A stretch of 64,000 bases of DNA from JAZKBN01 sp040388605 (GTDB lineage: Bacteria > Bacteroidota > Bacteroidia > Cytophagales > Flexibacteraceae): assembly GCA_040388605.1 (NCBI GenBank), contig JAZKBN010000044.1:1-64000 (forward strand), given 5' to 3'. This document shows positions 27,401-36,110 of the stretch, piece after piece. The number at the start of each line of letters is the position of its first letter. Position 1 is the stretch's first letter. Made by a program: the position numbers and the translations under genes. Below the pieces are notes generated by a model. That model ran no database searches. It worked only from the letters and a program-made list of their open reading frames with translations, and had not been told where the DNA came from.

Positions 27401-28351
27401 TTGAAAAGACTTATCTATTTTATTCGGAACCTGTTTGGGTTCTCGCCCGGGCAAAGCAGGGGCTTCCTGGTATTGGCGTTGCTGATGCTCATACTGCTTT
27501 TTATTCCCTTTTTATACAAAACCTGCCTGCGCGGCCAAAAAGAGCCCTTAAGCAATTCAGACAAACATAGGCTTGACAGCCTCACCGGCGCTTTCACGCT
27601 TGAAGCCGACAGCGATGTTACAGGCCAAACAGATACTGCGTACCACCCTGAACAGGAAGCAGATTTAAACCCGCACACCCAAATTTTCCGCTTCAACCCC
27701 AACACAATCAGCGAAAACGATATGATTTTGCTGGGCTTTAATAAGAAGCTGGCACAGCGAATTATCAAATACCGCAACAAAGGCGGCAAATTCAGGAAGA
27801 AAGAAGACCTGCTTAAAATTTACTTCTTCCCTAAAAACCTGTACAAAAGCCTTCACGATTCCATTACCCTGCCCGACAGCCTGCCTCCACGATATTCTGC
27901 CTATGATACCGCACACAGGAAAACCTTTAAGCCTTATATTCCCCCGCAACCCTTCGATATTAATACGGCAGATTCGGCACAGCTGGTTGCTGTTCGGGGA
28001 ATTGGCCCTTATTATGCCTATCAAATAATTACCTACCGCAATAAGCTGGGTGGCTTTATTAAGCCCGAACAATTAAAAGAGGTTTGGCCCCTTGACTCAG
28101 TTGATATTGCAGAGCTTTTAAAATACGCACAATTCAGGCCGAACCCTGACCTGTATAAGCTGAATATTAACTCTGCAAGCGAGGCTGCTTTAATGCGGCA
28201 TCCGTATATGCCCAAACGTATGGCCAAACTGATACCTGCCTACAGGCTTCAACATGGCCCTTTCCAGGATATAGGGCAGGTATTGCAAATAAAGCATTGG
28301 AAATCAGAAGATTTTAATCGTATTGAACCTTACCTGACCGTGGGCGATTAA
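27401..28351 (+). CDS. Membrane-anchored helix-hairpin-helix protein (ComEA-like repeats)
   Basis: A 316-residue protein with one N-terminal membrane segment (about residues 22-42). It then has helix-hairpin-helix units: one near 105-145 (Phe-Asn-Pro-Asn-Thr-Ile...Leu-Gly-Phe...Ile-Lys-Tyr-Arg-Asn-Lys-Gly-Gly-Lys-Phe), a second near 187-235 (Phe-Asp-Ile-Asn-Thr-Ala-Asp...Gly-Ile-Gly...Tyr-Arg-Asn-Lys-Leu-Gly-Gly-Phe) and a third, more divergent, near 253-310. ComEA-type HhH domains bind DNA during uptake, but this widespread Bacteroidota family is not proven to act in transformation. The start is TTG at 27401, as no other in-frame start precedes the membrane helix. Only five bases separate its stop from the convergent pentapeptide gene. 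Confidence 0.85.
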   Translation: MKRLIYFIRNLFGFSPGQSRGFLVLALLMLILLFIPFLYKTCLRGQKEPLSNSDKHRLDSLTGAFTLEADSDVTGQTDTAYHPEQEADLNPHTQIFRFNPNTISENDMILLGFNKKLAQRIIKYRNKGGKFRKKEDLLKIYFFPKNLYKSLHDSITLPDSLPPRYSAYDTAHRKTFKPYIPPQPFDINTADSAQLVAVRGIGPYYAYQIITYRNKLGGFIKPEQLKEVWPLDSVDIAELLKYAQFRPNPDLYKLNINSASEAALMRHPYMPKRMAKLIPAYRLQHGPFQDIGQVLQIKHWKSEDFNRIEPYLTVGD

Positions 28352-28356
28352 GCTGT

Positions 28357-28929
28357 TCAGGAGATTACCAGATCATATTTATCAAGCAGGTTAAGGGCGC
28401 CGGAAGCTGAGAACTTCGCTTTTTTAATTTTATTAAATTCCGGGTCTATTGAGAAATTGGAAGCAGTTCTGAAATCGGCCTTTTCAAGATTGCAGTTTCG
28501 GAAAACGGCCAACTGTAAATCGCAGGTATCGAAAACAGCTGAGGACAGATCTGCCTCGGAAAAATCGGCCTCACGGATGCTGCAATTTTTGAAAGTGGTT
28601 TTGGTAAGCTTCAGGTTGTAAAACGAAGCGAGATCAAGCATACAATGCTCGAAATACACAGAGAAAAGGAACTTGTTGCAATTATCTAAAACAAGGCCCA
28701 AAAGCTTGCAATTGACGAACCTGATATCTTTCAGCGATGTCTTTATCATTTTGGCCGCGCTCATATTGCAGCCAATAAACACGCATTCTGAAAACACAAT
28801 GCCGGCCAGGTTGGCTTTGGTAAAATTACAGTCTATAAAAGTACAGCTGTCGTACTCCCCTGCGGCAAGGGGTTTTTCCGTAAAATCGGCTTTTTCAAAG
28901 GTATTGTCATGGAAACCGGTTTTGTCCAT
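28357..28929 (-). CDS. Pentapeptide repeat protein (Qnr-like fold)
   Basis: A 190-residue protein built almost wholly of A(D/N)LxX-type pentapeptide repeats (for example Ala-Asp-Phe-Ser-Glu, Ala-Asp-Leu-Ser-Ser, Lys-Ala-Asp-Phe-Arg), predicted to form a right-handed quadrilateral beta-helix. Cysteines recur at a fixed repeat position (Asn-Cys, Asp-Cys). The C-terminal Leu-Leu-Asp-Lys-Tyr-Asp-Leu-Val-Ile resembles the dimerisation tail of Qnr/MfpA-like proteins. That resemblance is structural only, and I do not infer quinolone resistance. The start is ATG at 28929. Confidence 0.9.
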   Translation of the reverse strand: MDKTGFHDNTFEKADFTEKPLAAGEYDSCTFIDCNFTKANLAGIVFSECVFIGCNMSAAKMIKTSLKDIRFVNCKLLGLVLDNCNKFLFSVYFEHCMLDLASFYNLKLTKTTFKNCSIREADFSEADLSSAVFDTCDLQLAVFRNCNLEKADFRTASNFSIDPEFNKIKKAKFSASGALNLLDKYDLVIS

Positions 28930-28956
28930 TGTGAATGCTTTTTAGTTGTTTTAAAT

Positions 28957-29715
28957 TTAATCGTTTTGCCCGGCGTATGCCAGGGCCGCTACGCTTACAG
29001 ATTTGGCTCCGGCTTCAAGCAATACCCTCACACATGTGCCTGCAGTTGCGCCTGTTGTAAAAACATCATCGGTCAGGAGTATGCTTTTACCCGATATGGC
29101 TGAAGAACCGGGTACAGCAAATGCCGCACGCACGTTTTCCTTACGCTGCTCGCGCGACTTATGCGTTTGCGTTTCAGTGTTCAGGGTCCGTATCAGCAAA
29201 CCCTGGGATACAGGGATGCCAAGCGATAAGGCAATACCTTCGGCAATTAAATCGCTTTGGTTATAGCCGCGTTTCTTTTGCTTGTTGGCATGGAGAGGGA
29301 CCGGTAAAACAAGGTCATAGGTGGTAATACCTGAAGCCTGCCTCATAATTGCATGCCCGAATTGGATTCCTAACCAAACACCAACCTGCTTTTTGCCCTT
29401 GTATTTGAGCGCATGAACCAGCTTTTGGCTGATACCGCCATTAACAAAATTCATATATGCGAAGGCCGCATCAACATCAGCATGTTCTGCCATGCGGTTA
29501 ATAACAGGATTGCCTGTATCGAAATAGTTATTCAATAATGGCAAGGCCAAAATACAATTCAGGCAGGCGTGTTTCTCAGCGCCAAGCAATACTGTATTGC
29601 AGCCGATACAGGTATCAGGGTAAAGCAATGAAAGGAAATCATTAGCATGAGCCAAGATTGCCTGTTTAACAGATTGAGCGACAAGCTTAAAATCAGACTT
29701 TGTTAATATGCCCAT
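28957..29715 (-). CDS. comF: ComF family phosphoribosyltransferase-like protein
   Basis: A 252-residue cytoplasmic protein. Four cysteines (36, 39, 51 and 54) form the N-terminal zinc ribbon. The C-terminal type I phosphoribosyltransferase fold carries the PRPP motif Ile-Leu-Leu-Thr-Asp-Asp-Val-Phe-Thr-Thr-Gly-Ala-Thr, preceded by the family box Lys-Lys-Arg-Gly-Tyr-Asn-Gln-Ser. ComF members act in DNA uptake in naturally competent bacteria, but many non-competent species keep the gene. It lies near an HhH protein, which is suggestive only. The start is ATG at 29715. Confidence 0.93.
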   Translation of the reverse strand: MGILTKSDFKLVAQSVKQAILAHANDFLSLLYPDTCIGCNTVLLGAEKHACLNCILALPLLNNYFDTGNPVINRMAEHADVDAAFAYMNFVNGGISQKLVHALKYKGKKQVGVWLGIQFGHAIMRQASGITTYDLVLPVPLHANKQKKRGYNQSDLIAEGIALSLGIPVSQGLLIRTLNTETQTHKSREQRKENVRAAFAVPGSSAISGKSILLTDDVFTTGATAGTCVRVLLEAGAKSVSVAALAYAGQND

Positions 29716-29747
29716 TTGCAGCAGGCCCGGGAGGAAATTAGTATTTG

Positions 29748-30917
29748 CTATTTAAGCAACGGGCAAGGTACCCATTCAGCATCGGGGTTGAACATGTAGC
29801 GGTAGGTACCATGAATTTTGCGGATATCGCCATCGAAGTTTTCGGCTGCATGCATCATGCGGGGGTTAAAATCTCCTACCCAGTTCATTTCAAAATCGTG
29901 GTATCGGAAACCTGTCTGCTGTACGGTTTTGGCCATGTACACAGTAATAGCCGCTTCCACGCCTTTACCCTGGAACTCCGGTATTACCCCGAAAACCAAG
30001 CCGAACATGGCAGTAACATGGCCTGTATATTTATAATACAGGAACCTGAGCTTTTCAATAATGCCAAACCTGCCGTTGAAATGCCTGAATATCTGGTTCA
30101 GCTCAGGCAGAATTATAAAGAAAGCTATAGGCTTTCCATCGTGGTAGGCAAAGAGGATTACATCTTCATCAATCACCGGCTTCATTTTTTTGAAAAGTAA
30201 TTTAGCCTGCACCTCGGCAATAGAGGGTACGCCATGCCCGGCCCATGCGGCATTGTACACCGTTCGGAAATCGTTGGCGTACTTATCTGAATTGCTGAGC
30301 TTAATTTTCTCGAAGGTATAAGCTTTTTGGGCAAAAATGCGCTCGGCCTTTTCGTGAACACTCGGACTTAATGGCCTGGCTGTGGGCCTGTAATAAGTAA
30401 GCTGTCTGAAATAAATCCGGAACCCGAAACGTTCGAAAAAGGTCTTGTAATAAGGCGGGTGATAATCCATACCATAGGATGGCGGATAATCACCTTCAAG
30501 CAATAAGCCCCAACGCCTGTCGCGATCTCCGAAATTTATGGGGCCGTCCATAGCTTCAGCCCCGCGTTCAGCCAACCATGTTTTACAGGCATTGAACAAA
30601 ATCAGCGCAGCCTCATAATTATCAATACATTCGAAAAAACCCATACCGCCCACCGGTAATTTACCGGTTCCGGCTTTTGCCTTTTTCTTATCAATAAAGG
30701 CTGCAACACGGCCCACAGGCTTTGCTGAATCGTCAATCAAAATCCAGCGGATGGCTTCACCGTTCCTGAAATTCTTATTCGTTTTCGGGTTGAAGGTTTC
30801 TTCTATATCCTTATTGAGCGGGCGAATCCAATTGGAGTAGCTGCGGTAAATACATACCGGCAACTCAAGAAAAGAACGTATGCGGGCTTCATCATTGCCT
30901 ACTTCAAGTAATTGCAT
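29748..30917 (-). CDS. GNAT-like N-acetyltransferase-type protein
   Basis: A 389-residue protein with two apparently GNAT-related halves. The N-terminal half (about residues 1-150) has Ala-Ile-Arg-Trp-Ile-Leu-Ile and Val-Gly-Arg-Val-Ala-Ala-Phe-Ile-Asp, typical of GNAT central strands. The C-terminal half (about 190-380) contains Gly-Val-Ile-Pro-Glu-Phe-Gln-Gly-Lys-Gly-Val, a divergent acetyl-CoA pyrophosphate loop. The family is common in Bacteroidota and uncharacterised; the substrate is unknown. The start is ATG at 30917. It lies 32 nt upstream of comF on the same strand, so they may be co-transcribed. Confidence 0.78.
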   Translation of the reverse strand: MQLLEVGNDEARIRSFLELPVCIYRSYSNWIRPLNKDIEETFNPKTNKNFRNGEAIRWILIDDSAKPVGRVAAFIDKKKAKAGTGKLPVGGMGFFECIDNYEAALILFNACKTWLAERGAEAMDGPINFGDRDRRWGLLLEGDYPPSYGMDYHPPYYKTFFERFGFRIYFRQLTYYRPTARPLSPSVHEKAERIFAQKAYTFEKIKLSNSDKYANDFRTVYNAAWAGHGVPSIAEVQAKLLFKKMKPVIDEDVILFAYHDGKPIAFFIILPELNQIFRHFNGRFGIIEKLRFLYYKYTGHVTAMFGLVFGVIPEFQGKGVEAAITVYMAKTVQQTGFRYHDFEMNWVGDFNPRMMHAAENFDGDIRKIHGTYRYMFNPDAEWVPCPLLK

Positions 30918-30977
30918 GGGGCGAAAATGGTGAATTTTTCAGTAACCGGTATGCTGAAATAAATTGCTTAAACATAA

Positions 30978-31028
30978 AATCCGAACCTGCCCAAGATTCC
31001 AATGAAGGAAAGCGGGGCAAGGTCGGAT
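30978..31028 (-). terminator. Hairpin at the end of the glucanase/delta-60 transcription unit
   Basis: An imperfect inverted repeat (AATCCGAACCTGCCC at 30978-30992 against GGGGCAAGGTCGGATT at 31013-31028, with small bulges) lies about 100 nt after the delta-60 gene stop. T-rich sequence flanks it on both strands. Confidence 0.5.
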
Positions 31029-31125
31029 TTTTGAGGATACCCAAACAGGTAATTATGGGTAATGGATATTTAAACTTTGGGAATCAACAGACAGAATATT
31101 GCCAAAGGCAATAATTGACAGCCTG

Positions 31126-33459
31126 CTACTCCCCTGCCATAATTTTAAGCAACCTGTTTTTACCTGTGTTTTTGTAGGCAGTAAACATGCCTGCTGCAAG
31201 CATACGATTATCGCCGGTATATATAATGGCATTCACAGTGTTGTTAAAGCCGTACCAGCTTTTTAAGCTTTCATCAGGCTTTCCGTTAGCGAACAGCTTT
31301 AACAAAGTAGGAGCAGAAACACGCTCCCCGTCTGTAACTCTGCCAACAGCGAAAATGTCTTCGTTATGCACTATAAAGGTTTTGACATCTTCGTAGAAGT
31401 AAGTACCAAGACGGCGGCTGAAAGCAGTATCCTGCTTACCGTTGGCATTCAGGCGCATCATGTAAGAAGCTGCTTTACCGTCGTAAAACCTGAACTGGCC
31501 GGCAGCAAGTATTTTACCATCGGGTAATAAATGTAAGGTAGCCACACTGCCGTCGGGGCCCGAACCGGTACTGAATGTTTTATCAAGGCTTCCGTCGGCA
31601 TTCAGGCGAATGAGGAAAGAAACCGATACGCCGTTGAACTCGGTAAAATCTCCGCCCAATAAAATCTTTCCGTCCGGTAAAGGGATTATGCTTGTTGCAG
31701 CGCCATCGAAACCTTTGCCTGCAATAAAGCTGCGGTCCTGCGAACCATCAGCATTCAGGCGGGCAATGTGCTTTCGGCTGTGGCCGTCTACCTGGGTAAA
31801 ATCTCCGCTGATAATTATTTTGCCATCATAGGCAACAGCCATGGCTGTTACGGCATCATTGGGTCCTTTACCGGCATTAAACCCGGCATCAAGCGAACCG
31901 TCAACATTCAGCCTGCAGAGGTAAGGGTATGGGTTTGTTTCTGTTTTAGTGAAGTGACCTGCAACCAGAACTTTACCGTCGGGCATTACATGGAAATCAT
32001 GAATGCCTTTGTCGAACAGGGTTTTGGTATCAAAGGTTTTATCCTGGCGGCCATCGGCTTCAAGGCGAACCATATAGTTTGCCCTGTGGCCATAATAGCC
32101 TGTAAATTCACCGGCTGCCAGGAATTTACCGTTCTTATATGGTTTCAGCTTTGCCACCTCGTTATCGAAACCGGTTACGGGGTTAAACGCTGCATCAAGG
32201 CTGCCTGATGGGCCAAGACGAACAATATACTTACGCTGCACCCCGCTGAATGTGCGGAACAGGCCGGAAGGATAGGTGTTGCCGCGGGTATCGGTACTTA
32301 CGTGCCATACCAGGAGATTAGGTCCTTCACCGCAATTGAAAGAGGCATCGAGCAGGCCATTGGCACCAAGGCGTGCCACATATTTACGCGATGAGCCATT
32401 GCAATGCTCAAAAGAACCGCAGACCGTAATTCGACCGGTTTTATCTGTTGTAGCCCATTTAATTTCGCTGTCGGTACCGGTTCGCGGGGCCCAAATAGGG
32501 TCGGGCTGGCCTTTGTCATCAAGCTGGGCAATATTCAGCATTTCTATGGTTGGGCTCAGGCGGGTAAAGTTGCCTGCAATAATAATCTTCCCGCTTTCAG
32601 GAACCGAAATAACGGTATTAATTGGCCCGTTAAGATCAAGCGTTACTGTAAAGCGTTCATCAAGGGTACCTAAAGGATCAAGCCTTGCGAGGTTCTTACA
32701 CTTCAGGCCCTGGAAATTATTGAAGTTACCGCCAATAATCAGCCTTCCGTAAGAATCGCATGTCATGCTGTTAATCCTGCCGTCGAAACCCTGTTGGGGG
32801 TTAAAGAACTTATCTGTTGAGCCGTTCCCGTTCAGGCAGGCTAAGTGGGCACGCTTTTGTCCGCCGACCTGCGTAAAGTCACCGGCAATATAAATTTTAC
32901 CGTTGGGGCTTAAAGCAATCTGCCTGACAGAACCGTTTATATCGCCGCCCGTTTTAAAGGTGGTATCTAATGAGCCGTTCGGGTGCAGGCGGCAAATGCC
33001 CGGGCGGAAGGTATTATCGAAGAAAGCGAACTCGCCGCCAACCAATATTTTACCATCGTTCAGGCGGCAGAATACGTAAACTGTACTATCGGCCCCGAAA
33101 CCTGATTTAAAGGTAGTATCGGGGCTTCCGTCGGTATTAACGGCAGCAATGTTGCCGGCAGTCACACGGTTATAATAACCGAATTTACCGCCAACCAGCA
33201 TTTTGCCTAATGGCAATGCCATAGAGGTGTAAACCAAGCCATTCGGACCTTCGCCGCTGTCGTAGCCTTTATCGCCTGCAGCGAAAGCCTTATCGGGCTC
33301 GCCGGAAGATGAACCGGAACCGGTTGAAGCAGAGGCGGCGCCCAGGTGATGGGCACCCTGAGAAAATGCAGGTAAAACACACAGCAATTGCCATGCAAAA
33401 AAGGCCGTAACAATAAGGGCCTGCCGGCCTGTACGGCCGGCGGTCAATTTAAATTTCAT
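31126..33459 (-). CDS. Delta-60 repeat (beta-propeller-like) secreted protein
   Basis: A 777-residue protein with a signal peptide (about residues 10-34, ending Ala-Phe-Ser-Gln) and a Ser/Gly-rich linker. About 13-14 tandem repeats of roughly 50 residues follow, each with Asp-Gly-Ser-Leu-Asp-x-x-Phe and Asp-Gly-Lys-Ile-Leu-x-Gly-Gly-x-Phe patterns, diagnostic of the delta-60 family and expected to form propeller blades. Unlike its neighbours it has no T9SS sorting domain; the last blade runs to the C-terminus. The ATG at 33459 is 43 nt after the GH16 gene stop, so the two genes probably share a transcript. Role unknown; glycan or protein binding is plausible. Confidence 0.88.
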   Translation of the reverse strand: MKFKLTAGRTGRQALIVTAFFAWQLLCVLPAFSQGAHHLGAASASTGSGSSSGEPDKAFAAGDKGYDSGEGPNGLVYTSMALPLGKMLVGGKFGYYNRVTAGNIAAVNTDGSPDTTFKSGFGADSTVYVFCRLNDGKILVGGEFAFFDNTFRPGICRLHPNGSLDTTFKTGGDINGSVRQIALSPNGKIYIAGDFTQVGGQKRAHLACLNGNGSTDKFFNPQQGFDGRINSMTCDSYGRLIIGGNFNNFQGLKCKNLARLDPLGTLDERFTVTLDLNGPINTVISVPESGKIIIAGNFTRLSPTIEMLNIAQLDDKGQPDPIWAPRTGTDSEIKWATTDKTGRITVCGSFEHCNGSSRKYVARLGANGLLDASFNCGEGPNLLVWHVSTDTRGNTYPSGLFRTFSGVQRKYIVRLGPSGSLDAAFNPVTGFDNEVAKLKPYKNGKFLAAGEFTGYYGHRANYMVRLEADGRQDKTFDTKTLFDKGIHDFHVMPDGKVLVAGHFTKTETNPYPYLCRLNVDGSLDAGFNAGKGPNDAVTAMAVAYDGKIIISGDFTQVDGHSRKHIARLNADGSQDRSFIAGKGFDGAATSIIPLPDGKILLGGDFTEFNGVSVSFLIRLNADGSLDKTFSTGSGPDGSVATLHLLPDGKILAAGQFRFYDGKAASYMMRLNANGKQDTAFSRRLGTYFYEDVKTFIVHNEDIFAVGRVTDGERVSAPTLLKLFANGKPDESLKSWYGFNNTVNAIIYTGDNRMLAAGMFTAYKNTGKNRLLKIMAGE

Positions 33460-33502
33460 TGGATGCTGTTAATCTTTATCCTAATACGAATGGTATAAGC
33501 CG

Positions 33503-36052
33503 TTATTTCACAGCAAACATACCGGGTTTGGAATAAAGTAAATTCTTATTGTCGAATAGCCTGAGCATGTAGTTCCCGACGGGTAAGTCAGAAACAGGAA
33601 TGCGTTTATCAGCGGGAACAGAAAGATCCTGCAAGGTACGCCCGGCCATATCGGTAATGGTGTACCTCACTATATCTGTTTTAGCCCCGCCGAAAGTAAT
33701 GTAGTCAGATGAAGGGTTAGGGTAAATTTCAAACTTAGGCTGCTCTATGTCGTCTTCTATACCAACAACATTGAGCCTTTGGCCATAAACTTTAAACTCA
33801 CCTATCTGGGACGCCTCCAGCGCAGTAACCAGCAGGCGAATATACCTCACAGATGTGAGCGATAATTTCGTGGTATCATAAGTAAGTATGTTGCCGCTTC
33901 TGATAAATGCATCTACCCACTGACCTTGGCCGGTACCGCTGTACTGAATGCGGTAAGATGAAGGAATGTGCCCGGCCGGTGCAGTTACTATGAATGAAGA
34001 TATATTAAACTGGCCATTCAAATCATAGGATATAAAACGTGTACCTGCTGATGGGAAAATACGTGATGAACCGGGGTTATCGTCTCGAACAATGTCGGCA
34101 GCACCTGCACCAATATTGTCTGCCGAAGCAACAACCTGCGGAAGCAGGGCTATGTTTTGGTCAGACCCATAAGATGAAACCAATGCTCCATAGATATTGA
34201 ACTCTTCAATATAGGGGTTACCTACAAGAATACGTATATAACGCACATTGCTCACGTTAACCGTATAAACAGAGGTGGAATTATAATTATAGGTTTCATA
34301 AACAACATCGGTCCAGGCGGTTCCATTGGTGCTGCTTTGAATTTGGTAGGCGCGGCGGGTATTGGCATCCTGCCAATTAATGTTGAATTGCCAAACATGG
34401 CAACTCGCACCGAAATCTACACGCAACCATTGGTTTTCACCGAAAGCCTGCCAAAATGTGGCCGCATTGCCATCAGCTGCACTTGCAGGGGTATTAATTC
34501 CGCCGTAGCTGCTGGCGGTAAACCTTGCTGTTGGCAGGCGAGAAAGGTTTGTATTGGTAACGGCAAATTTAATAGTCGGGCTTTTGGTTTGCAGGTTGGT
34601 TGCATCGAAAGCGCGGGCATACAGCTCGTAATAGCCCGGCTGCGCGTTTGCCCAGTTCACTTCTCTTGGCGCATCAATTTGTGAGCCTACAAGCAGGCGA
34701 TTCAGGTAATAATCAACCTCGCGTATAGCACCGTCGTCGGTACAGGAGGCGCGGAGGGTATTTCTTGAATTGGGAGCTATAAGCGCATTATTGCCCGGCA
34801 GCTGCATGGTGCAGGTAGGGGCTTTATTGGCAAGCCTCCAAAGCAGGCGGCTTGGAATGGCAATTCCCCTGTTTTGACCGGGTCCGGTATAAGCAATGCT
34901 CAGGAACCTTGAGTTCGATTTGGAGAAGAAGCCTGCCCTGAACCTGTGCAAGCCTTTCTTTAGCCATATTTTCCCTCGTCTTTCAAGGGCAGGATGCAGG
35001 TAATCATTAAAGACAATAGTAGAATCGCCAATCATGACCTTACTGCCATCGCTGCTTTTTGAATAGAAGCCGTAGAGACCTGAACCGGTAGCTTCAAACC
35101 AGCCATCGTACCAAATGTAGAAGTTGTTGGTTCCGGCAGCAGCAGGAATGGTTAAATCTGCAATAACACCCTTATTGTTTGTTGAATTATCGTAAAAACC
35201 GGGGAGCTGCCACAGGTTGTTATAATTACTGTAAAGGGAGTAATTAAGGCCGTTTACCCTGGCTGTACCTACGCTGTCTGGCTCGCGGGCAGCGGGCATT
35301 GAATCAGCATACATACGCACGTAATCAACTTCCATGGAGCAAGGGAATGCCGTTGTGCCTGAAACAGCACCCGGCCAGTCGCCGCCAATAGCCAGGTTCA
35401 AAAGAACATGGAATCTTTTATCGAAGGGCTTATCAAAAGGTTGATCAACAATGAGTGCGTTGTCGCAAAAAAACTTAAGGCTTCCGGGTCTCCATTCACA
35501 GGCGTAAATATGGAAAGCTGCAGAAGCAGACACGCCCAAATTTCTTTGCTCACCGGCTTGCTCATGCGTGTTCATGCCGTAGTGAAGCGTGGCATGAGTA
35601 ATATTGGAAGAGCCTCCCAATATCTCCATGATGTCTATTTCACCGCTCTTTGGCCAACCGCCATATTCAGCTTCAGTAGGAAGCATCCAAAAAGCTGCCC
35701 ATGTGCCCTGGCCTGTCGGCACTTTAATTTTAGATTCAATACGTCCGTAGCGATAGCTGCCGGGACCACCGTTACAAATACGGCCGCTGGTATAAGGTTT
35801 GCCCTGGTAGTTTTCCTTACGGGCAATAATTTTTAGGGTACCATTATTTACTGCGATGTTTTCAGGCCTCGAGGTATAGTATTGCAGCTCGTTATTGCCG
35901 CCGCCCCAGTCATTTACTTCAATGTTCCATTTCAGGGTATCAAGCTTGGTTCCGTTAAACTCATCGGCCCAAACAAGGGGCCAGTTTTGTGAATTTGCGC
36001 GGGTAACACATGACAGCAGAAATACGAGAATAGCGAGATACTTGTGTTTCAT
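33503..36052 (-). CDS. GH16 beta-glucanase with discoidin-like domains and T9SS signal
   Basis: An 849-residue secreted glycoside hydrolase, likely an endo-beta-1,3- or 1,3-1,4-glucanase (laminarinase/lichenase type). It has a signal peptide (about 1-21), then a GH16 domain (about 24-250). Its motif Gly-Glu-Ile-Asp-Ile-Met-Glu gives nucleophile Glu138, Asp140 and acid/base Glu143. A PA14-like segment (about 265-400, Tyr-Gly-Phe-Tyr-Ser-Lys-Ser-Ser-Asp-Gly-Ser) and an Ig-like domain (about 415-500) follow. Two F5/8 type C-like domains (about 505-625 and 635-760) come next. A type A sorting domain (Ile-Tyr-Pro-Asn-Pro-Ser-Ser-Asp-Tyr) closes the protein. Exact substrate is inferred from family only. 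Confidence 0.95.
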   Translation of the reverse strand: MKHKYLAILVFLLSCVTRANSQNWPLVWADEFNGTKLDTLKWNIEVNDWGGGNNELQYYTSRPENIAVNNGTLKIIARKENYQGKPYTSGRICNGGPGSYRYGRIESKIKVPTGQGTWAAFWMLPTEAEYGGWPKSGEIDIMEILGGSSNITHATLHYGMNTHEQAGEQRNLGVSASAAFHIYACEWRPGSLKFFCDNALIVDQPFDKPFDKRFHVLLNLAIGGDWPGAVSGTTAFPCSMEVDYVRMYADSMPAAREPDSVGTARVNGLNYSLYSNYNNLWQLPGFYDNSTNNKGVIADLTIPAAAGTNNFYIWYDGWFEATGSGLYGFYSKSSDGSKVMIGDSTIVFNDYLHPALERRGKIWLKKGLHRFRAGFFSKSNSRFLSIAYTGPGQNRGIAIPSRLLWRLANKAPTCTMQLPGNNALIAPNSRNTLRASCTDDGAIREVDYYLNRLLVGSQIDAPREVNWANAQPGYYELYARAFDATNLQTKSPTIKFAVTNTNLSRLPTARFTASSYGGINTPASAADGNAATFWQAFGENQWLRVDFGASCHVWQFNINWQDANTRRAYQIQSSTNGTAWTDVVYETYNYNSTSVYTVNVSNVRYIRILVGNPYIEEFNIYGALVSSYGSDQNIALLPQVVASADNIGAGAADIVRDDNPGSSRIFPSAGTRFISYDLNGQFNISSFIVTAPAGHIPSSYRIQYSGTGQGQWVDAFIRSGNILTYDTTKLSLTSVRYIRLLVTALEASQIGEFKVYGQRLNVVGIEDDIEQPKFEIYPNPSSDYITFGGAKTDIVRYTITDMAGRTLQDLSVPADKRIPVSDLPVGNYMLRLFDNKNLLYSKPGMFAVK

Positions 36053-36061
36053 TGTAAAAAT

Positions 36062-36085
36062 GCCGGCCGCGATTAAGCGGCCGGC
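36062..36085 (-). terminator. Hairpin terminator or attenuator directly before the GH16 start
   Basis: A perfect 9-bp GC-only stem (GCCGGCCGC at 36062-36070 and GCGGCCGGC at 36077-36085) with a 6-nt loop is followed on the minus strand by a T-run. It sits after the LamG gene stop and ends only 9 nt before the GH16 ATG at 36052. Confidence 0.82.
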
Positions 36086-36110
36086 GTTTTGATTTTAAAT
36101 GTGAGAAAGC

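Noticed and set aside
28357..28929. Quinolone resistance (Qnr) assignment for the pentapeptide protein
   Set aside because: Only the general fold and C-terminal tail resemble Qnr; many pentapeptide proteins in this phylum have no such role.
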